From NCBI RefSeq assembly GCF_947499265.1, contig NZ_CANMNK010000003.1, forward strand, positions 186,001-250,000: DNA of 64,000 nt, written 5' to 3'. The stretch comes from an uncultured Roseobacter sp. (GTDB taxonomy: Bacteria > Pseudomonadota > Alphaproteobacteria > Rhodobacterales > Rhodobacteraceae). Numbering within the stretch: position 1 is the first letter of the stretch; every line of letters begins with the position of its first letter. Below are positions 63,338-64,000 of this stretch, in pieces. Under the pieces are notes generated by a model. That model had not been told where the DNA came from, searched no databases, and saw only the letters and a list, made by a program, of their open reading frames with translations. The position numbers were made by a program, and so were the translations under genes.

Positions 63338-64000
63338 TCAGCGCTCGCGCAACGCCTCGCCCTGGGCCCGCAGGATCGGTTTGGCCAGATAGGACAGCAC
63401 GGTTTTCTCGCCGGTCTGAATGTCCACCGAAGCGATCATGCCCGGGGTGATCGGCAGCGGTTTTTCCTCGGTACCGAGATATGATTTGTCGGTGCGCACG
63501 ATCACGCGGAAAAACTCGGTACCGTCCTCGGTGGCGATGGTGTCCGCGCCGATCCGCACCACCTCTCCTTCCAGCGCCCCATAGATCACGTAGTCATAGG
63601 CGGAGATTTTCACCGAAGCCGGTTCGCCGGTACTGACAAAGGCGATGTCCCGGGGGCCCAGATCCGCCTCGATCAGCAGGCTGTCGTCGATAGGCACAAT
63701 TTCGACCAGCGGCGCGCCCGGCTGCACCACCGCGCCGATGGTGGTGGCGTTGACCCGGTTGATGGTGCCACGTACCGGCGCGCGCAATTGCGCCCGCGTT
63801 ACCCGGTCATTGGCGCTGCGCAGGGTCTCCTGCACCACCGCCAATTCGAGCTGAAGCGTGGCCAGACGTTGCCGAGCGGTCAGCACATAAGCCGAGCGCG
63901 CAGCATCGATCTGGTTTTCCGCCTCGACAATCGCGGCCTGCAGCCTTGGTTCGCTGGCCTTGCTGACCGCGATGTCCCCGGTGAGTTCGGCAAAGCGCGA
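63338..64000 (-). CDS. HlyD family type I secretion adaptor, C-terminal part (cut by window edge)
   Basis: The reverse strand encodes an open frame entering from the right edge and ending at 63338. It has the end of the coiled-coil arm (AIVEAENQIDAARSAYVLTA, RQRLATLQLELAVVQETLRSANDRV), the lipoyl half motif LRAPVRGTINRVNATTIGAVVQPG and the beta-barrel region with VEIVPIDDSLLIEADLGPRDIAFV and PGMIASVDIQTGEKTVLSYLAKPI. This is the membrane-fusion subunit of a type I secretion system, probably exporting the RTX adhesin encoded at 56996. The ABC ATPase should lie beyond the window. It converges on the cyclase gene, with stop codons adjacent. Confidence 0.92.
   Translation of the reverse strand, partial: SRFAELTGDIAVSKASEPRLQAAIVEAENQIDAARSAYVLTARQRLATLQLELAVVQETLRSANDRVTRAQLRAPVRGTINRVNATTIGAVVQPGAPLVEIVPIDDSLLIEADLGPRDIAFVSTGEPASVKISAYDYVIYGALEGEVVRIGADTIATEDGTEFFRVIVRTDKSYLGTEEKPLPITPGMIASVDIQTGEKTVLSYLAKPILRAQGEALRER

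Overview
The window reads as a chromosome segment of an alphaproteobacterium of the Rhodobacterales (Roseobacter-like). The basis is the overall gene style: TRAP transporters, a TamA/TamB pair, acetyl-CoA synthetase, DUF2218 proteins beside siderophore genes, FecCD/FatB-type iron transport, and alphaproteobacterial ExbB/ExbD/TonB. This is a judgement from protein families, not a database match. No tRNA, rRNA, CRISPR array or intact insertion sequence was seen.

Region 1 (1-15.6 kb) is an iron-siderophore uptake island. It holds three TonB-dependent receptors (one cut by the left edge), a complete binding-protein ABC importer (8401 down to 4880), two AraC regulators, one MarR regulator, two DUF2218 proteins, a two-domain acetyltransferase and the energising operon exbB-exbD-exbD-tonB. 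The receptor at 2619-4601 and the ABC operon share an almost identical palindrome in their promoters. A different inverted repeat, TTGAC-N7-GTCAA and relatives, lies near the other receptors.

Region 2 (15.6-22.6 kb) is decaying DNA. It contains the front of a ferrichrome-type receptor, a piece of an RhtX-like siderophore permease, a piece of acyl-CoA dehydrogenase, two broken AraC genes and a frameshifted Rrf2 gene. Intact genes within it are a CobW-type zinc GTPase, its DUF1826 partner and a GNAT acetyltransferase.

Region 3 (22.6-34.3 kb) is accessory DNA. It has a repeat-built protein paired with a trypsin-like protease carrying a large insertion, a small membrane protein divergent from an unknown gene, an IS3 remnant, GFA/DUF2087, ArsR/SRPBCC, and a TetR-hydroxylase-flavoprotein operon. 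The flavoprotein looks circularly permuted.

Region 4 (34.3-43.6 kb) is the best candidate for an undescribed system. Two divergent operons encode nine proteins, all exported or membrane-anchored by sequence. They include two caspase-like proteases (one per arm), an orphan TAXI solute-binding protein, a DUF4384 protein, an OmpA-type peptidoglycan binder and a coiled-coil protein. They look like parts of one periplasmic device.

Region 5 (43.7-64 kb) is more ordinary: ArsR with NIPSNAP and monooxygenase-like genes, a DctPQM TRAP transporter, acs, a flavin reductase, tamA-tamB, a 1267-residue RTX adhesin with FecR and VWA domains, a CHASE2 nucleotide cyclase and the end of an HlyD-type secretion adaptor. 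Protein family names come from recognising sequence by eye; no search was run.
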